Origin: Candidatus Fermentibacteraceae bacterium
Lineage (GTDB): Bacteria > Fermentibacterota > Fermentibacteria > Fermentibacterales > JCC-6
Direction: 5' to 3'
Assembly: GCA_030596465.1 (NCBI GenBank)
Contig: JAUVJW010000026.1
Span: 1 to 11,944 of the forward strand
Length of the DNA: 11,944 bases
Positions 1-6,110 of the stretch are shown in pieces. The notes below the pieces were generated by a model, which had not been told where the DNA came from, made no database searches, and worked only from the letters and a program-made list of their open reading frames with translations. The translations under genes and the position numbers were made by a program. How positions within the stretch are numbered: the first letter of the stretch is position 1; every line of letters starts with the position of its first letter.

Positions 1-1
1 A

Positions 2-967
2 ACCAACAGACTTGTACCTCCCCGTGTGTATTTTGTGGATGCCAGAGGACACGTAGGTTACCAGAAGAATGACATTACTGACGAAATGGTAATGAGTGGA
101 ATCAAGGTGAAAGAGGGGGACAGGGTAAACACAAATGATGAAGTGTTTTCTCTCTCCATGGGCAACAGCATCACAGGATATAGAAGCTCAATGAAAAGTC
201 CTGTTCGAGGAGTTGTTCATTCAGTTGTCTCTCCCGGGATGATAATCCTCAGAGAAATACAGGATTATGACGGCAAACCCCACTATGTGAATGTTGCCAG
301 GCTGCTTGGACTGAAACCCAAAAGGATCACTGCCAATATGAAGGTGCGTCTCGGAGACTTTGTTGAACACTCACAGGTAATCGCAATTGGGGAGAAACTT
401 AAAACTGTAAAATCACCGGCCACCGGCACAGTACTGGAAATTGATAGAAAAACCGGTATTGTAACTATTCAGTACATTCTGAAACCTGTGCATATCTACT
501 CACCCATGCAGGGAGTGGTTACCGCAGTTGATCCGGTAATGGCAGCCAGGGTCAGATCCAGGGGTCTTATCATTCCCGGTATTGCCGGATTCGGCAGGAT
601 GCGCTGGGGCAGGCTCACGGTTCGTTCTTTAGAAAAAGACGCTGTTGTTCTTATTGACAAACCACTCGCTCCGTCTTGTCTTGCAAAGGCAGTTGAAGCG
701 GGAGTGGCAGGCATAATCGCACCCTCTATATCGGGCAGGGATCTGGTCGACTTTCTCGGCGAAGAGCCAGGGGTGATACTGACCGGTTCTGAAGATCTTC
801 CTCTTTCCCTGATAATTACGGGAGGGATGGGTTCTGTACCCATGGATAAGGAGTTCTTTGACTGCCTCTCTCGCAACGCCGGCAGTAACTGCGTTATGTT
901 TACTACAACCAGGCTTAGAGCCGGGGTGGAGAGACCCTTTGTTCTTTTGCAGACACAGGAGGAATAA
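2..967 (+). CDS. Protein of unknown function with duplicated lipoyl-like (barrel-sandwich) modules, 5' partial
   Basis: Only the C-terminal part is visible. The frame is open to the left edge and the GTG at 26 has no ribosome site before it, so the gene probably begins outside the window. Counting GTG 26 as residue 1, two similar segments occur about 79 residues apart: VKEGDRV (28-34) leading to SPVRGVV (58-64), and VRLGDFV (107-113) leading to SPATGTV (130-136). A third SPMQGVV follows at 159-165. This spacing of 'xxxGDxV' and 'SPxxGxV' turns is what lipoyl/biotinyl-like barrel-sandwich folds look like. No modifiable lysine motif (MKM or DKA) is visible, so cofactor attachment is not supported. 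The last 130 residues form a separate glycine-rich alpha/beta-like region (GVAGIIAPSISGRDL, LIITGGMGSVPMD) that I do not recognise. The stop overlaps the rubredoxin start by one base, so the two are co-translated. The function is unknown; that the modules form a hybrid barrel is inference. Confidence 0.75.
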   Translation, partial: TNRLVPPRVYFVDARGHVGYQKNDITDEMVMSGIKVKEGDRVNTNDEVFSLSMGNSITGYRSSMKSPVRGVVHSVVSPGMIILREIQDYDGKPHYVNVARLLGLKPKRITANMKVRLGDFVEHSQVIAIGEKLKTVKSPATGTVLEIDRKTGIVTIQYILKPVHIYSPMQGVVTAVDPVMAARVRSRGLIIPGIAGFGRMRWGRLTVRSLEKDAVVLIDKPLAPSCLAKAVEAGVAGIIAPSISGRDLVDFLGEEPGVILTGSEDLPLSLIITGGMGSVPMDKEFFDCLSRNAGSNCVMFTTTRLRAGVERPFVLLQTQEE

Positions 968-1140
968 TGGTTTGGGAGTGCCAGGCGTGTGGCTATATCT
1001 ATGATGCCAGGAAGGATAGCGAAACCGCAGAGACTCCTGTACAGGGTTCTTCATCTGACGGTTTTCCTGAAGACTGGATCTGCCCGGTTTGTGGCGTGGG
1101 ACCAGAGTTTTTAGAAGAAGTATCCGGCAGAAGCAGCTAA
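967..1140 (+). CDS. Rubredoxin
   Basis: This 57-residue protein has the two iron-binding knuckles of rubredoxin: CQACGYIYD (Cys5, Cys8) and CPVCG (Cys39, Cys42). The conserved aromatics Y10 and Y12 and the FPEDWICPVC turn are also present. Rubredoxins are small cytoplasmic one-electron carriers with a mononuclear Fe(Cys)4 centre, serving oxygen/ROS reductases and other redox partners. There are 30 residues between the cysteine pairs, close to the usual 29. The gene is too short for many ORF callers but has a perfect AGGAGG ribosome site at 957-962, four bases before ATG 967. It overlaps the TAA of the upstream lipoyl-like gene by one base, so the two share a transcript. No dedicated oxidoreductase partner is visible downstream, because the next gene is a tRNA with its own promoter. 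The redox partner may lie upstream of the window or be the upstream protein itself; that is inference. Confidence 0.93.
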   Translation: MVWECQACGYIYDARKDSETAETPVQGSSSDGFPEDWICPVCGVGPEFLEEVSGRSS

Positions 1141-1173
1141 TTTATTGCTGTGTATCTATTTTTGCATCAGGGG

Positions 1174-1202
1174 TTGACCAGTTGCTGAAAACCGCTTAAA
1201 TT
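1174..1202 (+). promoter_or_regulatory. Promoter of the tRNA-Phe gene
   Basis: A TTGACC -35 box (1174-1179, five of six consensus bases) is followed by a 17-base spacer and TAAATT (1197-1202, four of six). A start near 1208-1209 would leave only about six bases before the mature tRNA. The stretch between the -10 box and the tRNA is GC-rich (CTGCCTCCGG), the kind of discriminator associated with stringent control of stable RNA promoters. That regulatory reading is inference. Confidence 0.6.
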
Positions 1203-1214
1203 ACTGCCTCCGGT

Positions 1215-1290
<76 letters not shown>

Positions 1291-1295
1291 TTCTT

Positions 1296-1399
1296 TTATT
1301 TTCCGGTGGAGTTTTCTTCTTTAAGCTCCTCCAGCATCTTTTTTCTTTCTCATTCCAGCACTGATTGATTTCTTCCCGCAGAGCTTCGGGAATAGTCAT
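1296..1399 (-). pseudogene. Possible 34-codon minus-strand ORF with a one-base frameshift
   Basis: Reading leftwards from ATG 1399, the frame gives MTIPEALREEINQCWNEKEK and then enters a run of six A. A -1 shift there (equivalent to restoring a seventh A) continues as KMLEELKEENSTGK and stops at TAA (1296-1298). The product would be a charged, helical peptide of 34 residues. The start has a purine-rich GGAAAGGAAG upstream on the minus strand. Without the shift the frame runs uninterrupted into the tRNA gene. The E/K-rich composition on both sides of the homopolymer is what makes it look like one broken gene. It could also be chance in a purine-rich stretch, a sequencing error in the A run, or a real decayed gene. 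No family is recognised. Confidence 0.25.
1305..1347 (+). terminator. Possible weak terminator after tRNA-Phe
   Basis: GGTGGAG (1305-1311) can pair with CTCCTCC (1326-1332) with one T-T mismatch across a 14-base loop, followed shortly by TTTTTT (1339-1344). The stem is weak, and the same bases could instead belong to a short minus-strand reading frame. Treat this as a guess. Confidence 0.25.
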
Positions 1400-1428
1400 A
1401 CACTTCCTTTCCTTTTGTTCCGAATCTG

Positions 1429-1434
1429 TATATT
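1429..1434 (+). promoter_or_regulatory. Possible -10 box for the glycosyltransferase gene
   Basis: TATATT (1429-1434) matches five of six -10 consensus bases and sits about 43 bases before ATG 1477. No convincing -35 box lies 16-18 bases upstream, so the promoter is weak or activator-dependent, or the match is chance. Confidence 0.3.
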
Positions 1435-1476
1435 CAAGGTATGCCGTTGACTGTAACCTTTTGAACTGAGGATGTG

Positions 1477-2541
1477 ATGAAAAGGTCTGTTCTGCTTAAC
1501 TGGCTTCCCTTTGAGAATACCAGCACAGGAGCTGCCAAAAGATCCATTGAGCTTCATGAAAGGCTGGCCGACGAGTTCAACTTTGTCGCGGCAGTCACTG
1601 AGGGCTTTCCGCTGGATACTGCTCCAGGAGTTGAAAAGAAAGTTTTTGCCGCAAACCGAAGTCTGGCAGTGCGTATTTCTGAGAAGTCTCCCGGATTCTG
1701 GGAGCGGCAGGGTAAACCGGATGTGTGGGTAACCGACACACTGCCTGTTCCCGGGTTCAGGGGTGATACCAGAACCGTTCTTACTGTCCACGATCTCAGG
1801 TTTCTCGCGAGCAGGAAATACCTGAGCCTGCAGCGGTTTCTTTTTCTGAAGCTGAGCATGAAATCAGGTCTTAAGCGTGCTGATGCTGTGGTTACTGTCT
1901 CTGACTGGATAGCGAAGCAGATTATTGAGACCTATGGTATTTCTCCGAAAAAGCTTCACGTGATACCAAATGCCGCGGCTTCTTTTCCTTATGTGGAGTC
2001 TTTGGATTTCAGTGGTCGGGAATACATCCTCACTGTGGGGCATCTTGAGCCACGGAAGGATCACAGAACGCTTATCCGTGCGTTTGCGACGGTTGCCCGC
2101 AAGTGGGATGGTGATCTGGTTATAGCAGGCAGAGGAGCACTTCTGGGAGATCTTAAGTTTCTGGCAGATGAACTGGGAGTTGGCTCCAGGGTGAAATTTG
2201 CCGGAGGAGTGAGTGATTCTGAGCTTTCAACTCTGTATGCACAAAGCACCTGTCTTGTCTGCCCTTCTGTGTATGAAGGTTTTGGAATGACTCTTCTGGA
2301 GGGCATGGCGGCTGAATTGCCTGTGATAGCCTCCAGTATTCCACCCCACATGGAAGTCGCAGGCGATGTTGCTCTCTGGTTTGAATCCGGTAACTGCAAG
2401 GATCTTGCAGAGGTCATTCTCAGCTTTCTTGAAAACCGTCAGAGTTTTATTCCGGATGCAGGGGTACGCAGAGCGCAGATGTATAACTGGGATGATTCAG
2501 CGAAAAAGCTTGCTTCAATTTACAGAGGGCTTGGAGCGTGA
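1477..2541 (+). CDS. Glycosyltransferase family 4 (GT-B fold)
   Basis: This 354-residue protein has the standard two-domain GT-B layout. The N-terminal acceptor half includes the LTVHDLRF segment (102-109) and VSDWIAKQI (141-149). The C-terminal nucleotide-sugar half begins near VIPNA (162-166). Diagnostic GT4 elements are VGHLEPRKDHRTLIRAF (187-203) and the EX7E motif E267-GFGMTLL-E275, whose glutamates contact the donor sugar nucleotide. LPVIASSIPPHMEV follows (281-294). Such enzymes are retaining, cytoplasmic or membrane-associated, and build polysaccharide, LPS or glycolipid; donor and acceptor cannot be told from sequence. I place the start at ATG 1477 because GAGG (1468-1471) is five bases upstream; the GTG at 1474 is only two bases from it. 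No other polysaccharide genes flank it, so it is an isolated glycosyltransferase here. Confidence 0.9.
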   Translation: MKRSVLLNWLPFENTSTGAAKRSIELHERLADEFNFVAAVTEGFPLDTAPGVEKKVFAANRSLAVRISEKSPGFWERQGKPDVWVTDTLPVPGFRGDTRTVLTVHDLRFLASRKYLSLQRFLFLKLSMKSGLKRADAVVTVSDWIAKQIIETYGISPKKLHVIPNAAASFPYVESLDFSGREYILTVGHLEPRKDHRTLIRAFATVARKWDGDLVIAGRGALLGDLKFLADELGVGSRVKFAGGVSDSELSTLYAQSTCLVCPSVYEGFGMTLLEGMAAELPVIASSIPPHMEVAGDVALWFESGNCKDLAEVILSFLENRQSFIPDAGVRRAQMYNWDDSAKKLASIYRGLGA

Positions 2542-2837
2542 CCGACAATAGATGTTGAGCAGATATCGAGACATCCGTGCCTTCCCCGGAAGAAAAGATG
2601 TACGGCCCAGGAGTACATCCGAGTAAGCAGCATTACCGTAAACAAAGTGCTCCCCTGCGTAGCAAGGGAATAGAACACTGGCATCTACAGCCACAGAATC
2701 GGCCACAATACTCGCGTATTATCATTAAGAGCAACAGAGCCAGTAACTGAGAGCGTCCCGGGCGTCAGCACGAATCATAGCCGACTGTGTAGTTTTTCTG
2801 CCTGTGCTTCATTTCACAAACCCCATGTTTCCCTGTG
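2542..2837. other. Stretch of 296 bases without a convincing gene
   Basis: This lies between the convergent glycosyltransferase and lipoprotein genes. I see no hairpin with a T tract, no RNA gene and no long repeat. On the minus strand a 63-codon frame (2515-2706) reads SVAVDASVLFPCYAGEHFVYG. A neighbouring frame just upstream reads TPGTLSVTGSVALNDN before stops intervene. These could be frameshifted scraps of one extracellular beta-rich protein, but no ribosome site precedes the first and the match to any family is not visible. Decayed gene or plain spacer are both possible. Confidence 0.35.
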
Positions 2838-3185
2838 TCAGTAGCCGCTTCCGGACTGCCTGAAGCCTATGGAATCATTTTCGATAGAAATTCGAATTCG
2901 ATCTCCGGATATTCCATGGGTTACATATCCAAAACTGCCTTCCAGCGATTTACCGTTAGCAGACTGAACAGTGACATGAAAAGAATCATCTTTTGTGTAT
3001 ACAATGGTGAATTCTCTTTCTTCGCCGGGAGTCATGTTTTGAATAGTCCAGGTACTGTCACAGACTGTAACTGTTACTGAAGTGCAGACAGTTTTTGAGT
3101 TGTTTTCAATTAAAACCAGATTCTCGAAGCTTTGACATCCCGTGATTGCCAGAAGCGCGAGAGCGGGAATAAAAACTTTTCTCAT
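2838..3185 (-). CDS. Small lipoprotein of unknown function
   Basis: The 115-residue precursor starts MRKVFIPALALLAITGC. It has a basic N-terminus, a short hydrophobic core and a lipobox ITGC with the lipidated cysteine at residue 17. Lipoprotein export by Sec, diacylation at Cys17 and cleavage before it are expected, leaving about 99 residues tethered to a membrane. The mature part is rich in T, V and S and looks all-beta (TVCTSVTVTVC, EREFTIVYTK, FHVTVQSANG), with a second cysteine pair (near residues 34 and 42) that could form a disulfide. No family is recognised. AAGGAG lies about six bases before the ATG, and a near-consensus promoter lies just upstream. It is divergent from the DUF6754-like gene and convergent with the glycosyltransferase. 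Confidence 0.8.
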   Translation of the reverse strand: MRKVFIPALALLAITGCQSFENLVLIENNSKTVCTSVTVTVCDSTWTIQNMTPGEEREFTIVYTKDDSFHVTVQSANGKSLEGSFGYVTHGISGDRIRISIENDSIGFRQSGSGY

Positions 3186-3203
3186 TTGATTCTCCTTTTT
3201 CTG

Positions 3204-3231
3204 ATTATGCAGAGAACTGGACTCATGTCAA
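3204..3231 (-). promoter_or_regulatory. Promoter of the lipoprotein gene
   Basis: On the minus strand a perfect TTGACA (-35; plus 3226-3231) is followed by a 16-base spacer and CATAAT (-10; plus 3204-3209, five of six). Transcription would begin near 3197, leaving a leader of about 12 bases that consists mostly of the AAGGAG ribosome site. This is the best sigma70-type promoter in the window. Confidence 0.7.
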
Positions 3232-3242
3232 TACTTCTGCTC

Positions 3243-3271
3243 TGTACTGCGGGGAGTTTTCGTTGCATAAT
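3243..3271 (+). promoter_or_regulatory. Possible promoter of the DUF6754-like/GNAT operon
   Basis: CATAAT (3266-3271, five of six) is preceded at 17 bases by TGTACT (3243-3248, three of six). The -10 box is the mirror image of the lipoprotein's -10 box, so the divergent pair is symmetrical. A start near 3278 would give a leader of about 23 bases carrying the GGAGG site (3290-3294). The weak -35 keeps confidence low. Confidence 0.4.
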
Positions 3272-3300
3272 CGGTAATCACTTACTTGTGGAGGTACATC

Positions 3301-4452
3301 TTGATCACTGTTTTTGTTCTATGCGCGGTACTGTTTGCCACACCCGAGATAATTTCTGTTACCAATGCTCCTGAAGATGATGGTTCTCTGCTTCTTGTGG
3401 AGTTTGACGGTGCGCTGGATACTCCAGAGAATTTTGCAGGATTGCTTGTACAGAGAAGGGGAACTGACTCCGAGGATGCTGTTTGGGAAACCGTTATGGT
3501 AGAGGCTCTTCCCTTGGAGAGTACAGAGATCATGGATGGTTACGATCCGGATTATCCGATTTCCCCAAATACCCTGTATCAGTACAGAACTGTTGTATTA
3601 ACAGCTGATGGAGATTCTCTTTACAGCAGTGTATTCATAGGTGCCGAACTGGCAGAGGGAGAGTGGTTCAGTCCCAGTGAGATGCCAACCATGATTGGTT
3701 GTATTCTATTTCTCGGTTTGATCTTTTTTTACTTTCACAGGGCGAAAAGGGGTACCGAGTTTTACCTCCGTCCCATCGCCGGTATTGAAGCTATTGACGA
3801 GGCCATAGGTAGAGCTACGGAAATGGGAAAACCTATTCTTTACGTGCCAGGGCTATCAACCATTGGTGATGTGGCGACAATCGCAAGTATTACCATTCTT
3901 GGCAGGGTAGCAAAGAAGGTGGCTGAATACGGGACTCCGTTGCTGGTGCCAAACTGCGATCCCATCGTGTTTACTGTTTGCGAGGAAACAGTTCGCCAGG
4001 GGTATATGGAGGCCGGCAGACCGGATGCCTACGACAATGACAGTGTTTTCTTCCTTACTCAAAGCCAGTTTGCTTATGTAGCCGGTGTGAATGGAATTAT
4101 GATGCGCGATAAACCGGCAACAAATTTTTATCTGGGAATGTTCTGGGCAGAATCTCTGATTCTTGCAGAAACAGGCTCATTGTCCGGTGCCATTCAAATC
4201 GCGGGTACAGACGCTGTTACCCAGCTACCATTCTTCATCACTACCTGCGACTACACTTTGATAGGTGAAGAACTTTACGCCGCGAGTGCTTATCTGGGAA
4301 GAGAACCCAAGCAGCTTGGATCCATCAAGGGCCAGGATGCATGTAAGGCTATAATGATGATTTTCATTGTACTGGGTATAGTTTTGAGCGTAATCTACGC
4401 AATCACCGGAAATGAATCAGTAATGTTTCTTGGCCGTTTTCTGAACTTGTAA
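3301..4452 (+). CDS. Membrane protein with Fn3-like extracytoplasmic domain, resembling DUF6754
   Basis: The product is 383 residues from TTG 3301. A short hydrophobic N-terminus (ITVFVLCAVLFA) is a signal peptide or anchor. Residues about 15-120 form a beta-rich fibronectin-III-like region (TVVLTADGDSLYSSVF). A transmembrane helix at about 129-145 is followed by basic HRAKRG. The main domain (about 150-345) carries YLRPIAGIEAIDEAIGRATEMGKPILYVPG, GTPLLVPNCDPI, MRDKPATNF, QIAGTDAVTQLPFF and DYTLIGEELYAASAYLGREPKQLGSIKGQD. A second helix lies near 348-369. From memory this conserved core corresponds to proteins annotated as DUF6754; its function is not known to me. I chose TTG 3301 because GGAGG (3290-3294) is six bases upstream. 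The in-frame TTG at 3286 would give a more typical basic signal peptide (MWRYI) but has no ribosome site. It is followed after one base by a GNAT gene. Confidence 0.8.
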   Translation: MITVFVLCAVLFATPEIISVTNAPEDDGSLLLVEFDGALDTPENFAGLLVQRRGTDSEDAVWETVMVEALPLESTEIMDGYDPDYPISPNTLYQYRTVVLTADGDSLYSSVFIGAELAEGEWFSPSEMPTMIGCILFLGLIFFYFHRAKRGTEFYLRPIAGIEAIDEAIGRATEMGKPILYVPGLSTIGDVATIASITILGRVAKKVAEYGTPLLVPNCDPIVFTVCEETVRQGYMEAGRPDAYDNDSVFFLTQSQFAYVAGVNGIMMRDKPATNFYLGMFWAESLILAETGSLSGAIQIAGTDAVTQLPFFITTCDYTLIGEELYAASAYLGREPKQLGSIKGQDACKAIMMIFIVLGIVLSVIYAITGNESVMFLGRFLNL

Positions 4453-4453
4453 A

Positions 4454-4912
4454 ATGGCTGATCTTCTTGTACCTCTCTACAGTCTGCCAGGGAAATTTTG
4501 TAGTACCGGGTTTACAGTTCGAAGATCTATGGCTCACGAAGGTGAGATCATTCAGAAATGGATAAGGGTTAACTTCTCTGCAGGGTGGGCTTCTGAGGTA
4601 CTGCCGGCAATAAGCAGAGTTCCATCAACCATGATGATCTCCCTTGAGGAATCAACGGGAAAACTTGCGGGATTTTGTGTATGGGACTGCACTGCTCTGG
4701 GGTTTCTGGGACCGGTAGGAGTGGCAGAGGAATACAGGGGCACTGGTGTGGGTAAAGCCGTTACTCTTGAGGTGTTGCACTGCATGCGGGAACAGGGTTA
4801 CGGATACGGGATTGTTGGCGGAGCAGGTCCTGTTGATTTTTTCCAGTCGGTTTGCGGAGCAATGATGATCCAGGGAAGTACACCGGGGCTCTACCCGGAG
4901 TCGATAAAATGA
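4454..4912 (+). CDS. GNAT-family N-acetyltransferase
   Basis: This 152-residue single-domain GNAT has motif A, the acetyl-CoA pyrophosphate loop, as GVAEEYRGTGVGKAV (89-103), with R95-G96-x-G98-x-G100. It is preceded by the strand SLEESTGKLAGFCVWD and followed by MREQGYGYGIVGGAGPVDFFQ. GNATs move acetyl from acetyl-CoA to an amine of a small molecule or protein; the acceptor is unknown. The segment with WIRVNFSAGWASE (36-48) is characteristic of a bacterial GNAT subfamily I recognise by pattern but cannot name. The ATG lies one base after the stop of the membrane protein and overlaps the next gene by four bases, so all three are translationally coupled. That coupling suggests the acetyltransferases work with, or on the substrate of, the membrane protein; this is inference. 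Confidence 0.85.
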   Translation: MADLLVPLYSLPGKFCSTGFTVRRSMAHEGEIIQKWIRVNFSAGWASEVLPAISRVPSTMMISLEESTGKLAGFCVWDCTALGFLGPVGVAEEYRGTGVGKAVTLEVLHCMREQGYGYGIVGGAGPVDFFQSVCGAMMIQGSTPGLYPESIK

Positions 4913-5355
4913 TTGTTCATCCCATGAAATTCGAACACTACGATTCTCTTGTAAAACTGTGGAGCAGTTTTACCGGCAATGCCATGACTGGAGCAGACTC
5001 GGCGGAAGGTTTTTCCCTTTTTCTGAAAAGAAACGGCGCGTACTGTTTTACCGCCTTTGAAAGTGAAGAGATAGTTGGGTCGGTAATGGCGGGAGAAGAT
5101 GCCAGAAGAGGCTACATATACCATCTGTCCGTGAAAAGGGATCTGCACCATTCAGGTATTGGCACCGTTCTTATGAAAGCAGCAGAAACAGCTCTTTACA
5201 ATGCGGGTATTGAGAAACTTCACCTGTTCATATTCTCGGATAACCCGGCAATTGAGTTTTACAAAAGAACCGGGTGGCACCTCAGGGATGATATAGAGGT
5301 AATGAGCAAGGTTATCAGAGGAGACAAGTACACGGGAACCCGGAAGCCCGAATAA
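4909..5355 (+). CDS. GNAT-family N-acetyltransferase (second, RimI-like layout)
   Basis: This 148-residue GNAT has motif A as SVKRDLHHSGIGTVLMKAAE (74-93). The Q/R-x-x-G-x-G/A signature is replaced by H80-x-x-G83-I-G85. Motif B is DNPAIEFYKRTGW (111-123), typical of this fold. The sequence differs strongly from the GNAT just upstream, so this is not a recent tandem duplicate. I place the start at ATG 4909, which overlaps the preceding TGA as ATGA and has GGAG (4897-4900) eight bases upstream; a longer frame from 4852 lies inside the neighbour and is unlikely to be used. The substrate is unknown. It is the last gene of the unit and is followed by a hairpin. Confidence 0.85.
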   Translation: MIVHPMKFEHYDSLVKLWSSFTGNAMTGADSAEGFSLFLKRNGAYCFTAFESEEIVGSVMAGEDARRGYIYHLSVKRDLHHSGIGTVLMKAAETALYNAGIEKLHLFIFSDNPAIEFYKRTGWHLRDDIEVMSKVIRGDKYTGTRKPE

Positions 5356-5389
5356 CCTTCCTGTAACATCTGATTCCACATTTATTGTA

Positions 5390-5422
5390 AGAACGGGGAT
5401 AGTTTTAGACTTTCCCCGTTCT
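5390..5422. terminator. Hairpin between convergent genes, probable bidirectional terminator
   Basis: AGAACGGGGA (5390-5399) pairs perfectly with TCCCCGTTCT (5413-5422). The 13-base loop may add AGT/ACT pairs inside. It sits between the ends of the second GNAT (5355) and the PUR protein (5444), where a shared terminator is expected. Neither side has a strong T tract, so it may be a weak intrinsic terminator or mainly a 3'-end stabilising structure. Confidence 0.6.
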
Positions 5423-5443
5423 GTATCATTGTTGAAAACAGTT

Positions 5444-5890
5444 TTATTCTCCGGAAGCTTCAGGTTGAATAAGCCCCATTCGCTCAAGCCTGGCCAGTAA
5501 CGCGCCGGTGCTTCTTTCAAAAGATTTTGAGATGGTTTCGATATCGATACCGTTCTTAAACTGTTTCTCAAGTTTTTCTTCTTCTTCAGACTCCCACTTC
5601 ATGAATGCTCTTGGAAATGTCTTTCTTGCCTCGGTGATTTCTTCATCTCTTCTGACCTCTGAGAGTTTTTCCAGTTTTTCACAGACTTCGTTGATCTTTT
5701 CCCTGAATCCCCGAAAGGACTCCTCGAAAAGGATCACTTTATTCTGTTCGAAGGTACCATCAGCCTGCCTGCGGGAATCTGTGATGGAGATGTAGTAGTG
5801 GTCGTTTTTTGCCTGCTTTCCATCAATGAAAAAGGTATTCTTTCCCGCGGATACCCTTGCTGTGTACAGTGTTGTTCTTTCTTCAGACAT
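5444..5890 (-). CDS. PUR-alpha-like nucleic-acid-binding protein (DUF3276) with C-terminal helix-turn-helix
   Basis: The product is 148 residues from ATG 5890. Residues about 7-76 match the bacterial PUR-alpha/DUF3276 module: LYTARVSAGKNTFFIDGK, HYYISITDSRR and a final helix EESFRGFREKINEVCEKL. PUR repeats bind single-stranded or purine-rich DNA and RNA; the Borrelia homologue BpuR is a nucleic-acid-binding regulator. After a charged linker comes a second module (about 99-141), W99-ESEEEEKLEKQFKNG, then IDIETISKSFERSTGALLARL, ending MGLI. Its trihelical look resembles the 'W..EE..L..F..G.....IA..F.RS.GAI..RL...GLI' tail found on some helicases and regulators. The usual DUF3276 proteins I know lack this tail. 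AGGAGAG precedes ATG 5890, so I reject the longer frame from 5983, which would run through a dyad repeat. A role in transcription or RNA control is inference. Confidence 0.82.
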   Translation of the reverse strand: MSEERTTLYTARVSAGKNTFFIDGKQAKNDHYYISITDSRRQADGTFEQNKVILFEESFRGFREKINEVCEKLEKLSEVRRDEEITEARKTFPRAFMKWESEEEEKLEKQFKNGIDIETISKSFERSTGALLARLERMGLIQPEASGE

Positions 5891-5915
5891 TGTTCTCTCC
5901 TTTTTTTCTTCCGAA

Positions 5916-5942
5916 CTTAAAGTGGCGGTTTGCGACTTTAAG
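5916..5942. promoter_or_regulatory. 27-base dyad upstream of the PUR-HTH gene
   Basis: CTTAAAGT (5916-5923) and ACTTTAAG (5935-5942) are perfect inverted repeats around an 11-base centre (GGCGGTTTGCG). The right edge of the dyad on the minus strand lies just upstream of the AGGAGAG ribosome site of the PUR-HTH gene. It could be an operator for a dimeric repressor, possibly the gene's own product, or an mRNA hairpin controlling translation. It is AT-rich with no T tract, so it is not a classical terminator. Confidence 0.45.
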
Positions 5943-6110
5943 ATACCGAACCCTTTTCCGACCAGCCTGGAAGCTTCCTGCATTGTGTTTCAACCCTTTC
6001 ACCGTAAGGGGAACATCTGTTTACCTTAACAGTAACCTTCATTCTCTGCTGTTTTACAAGTGTTCTCTTCAAAGCTTGACAAACTGTCTGCCAACAGGCA
6101 CACTAGGCAC

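Noticed and set aside
1396..1791. 131-codon minus-strand frame over the start of the glycosyltransferase
   Set aside because: Shadow of the GT4 gene; low-complexity composition and no family features, while the plus strand has clear motifs further on in the same gene.
4852..5355. Longer second GNAT starting at 4852
   Set aside because: The extra residues lie inside the upstream GNAT in another frame; ATG 4909 has GGAG at good spacing and an ATGA overlap.
5444..5983. Longer version of the PUR-HTH protein starting at 5983
   Set aside because: No ribosome site at that ATG, the extension crosses the dyad repeat, and AGGAGAG precedes ATG 5890, where family similarity begins.
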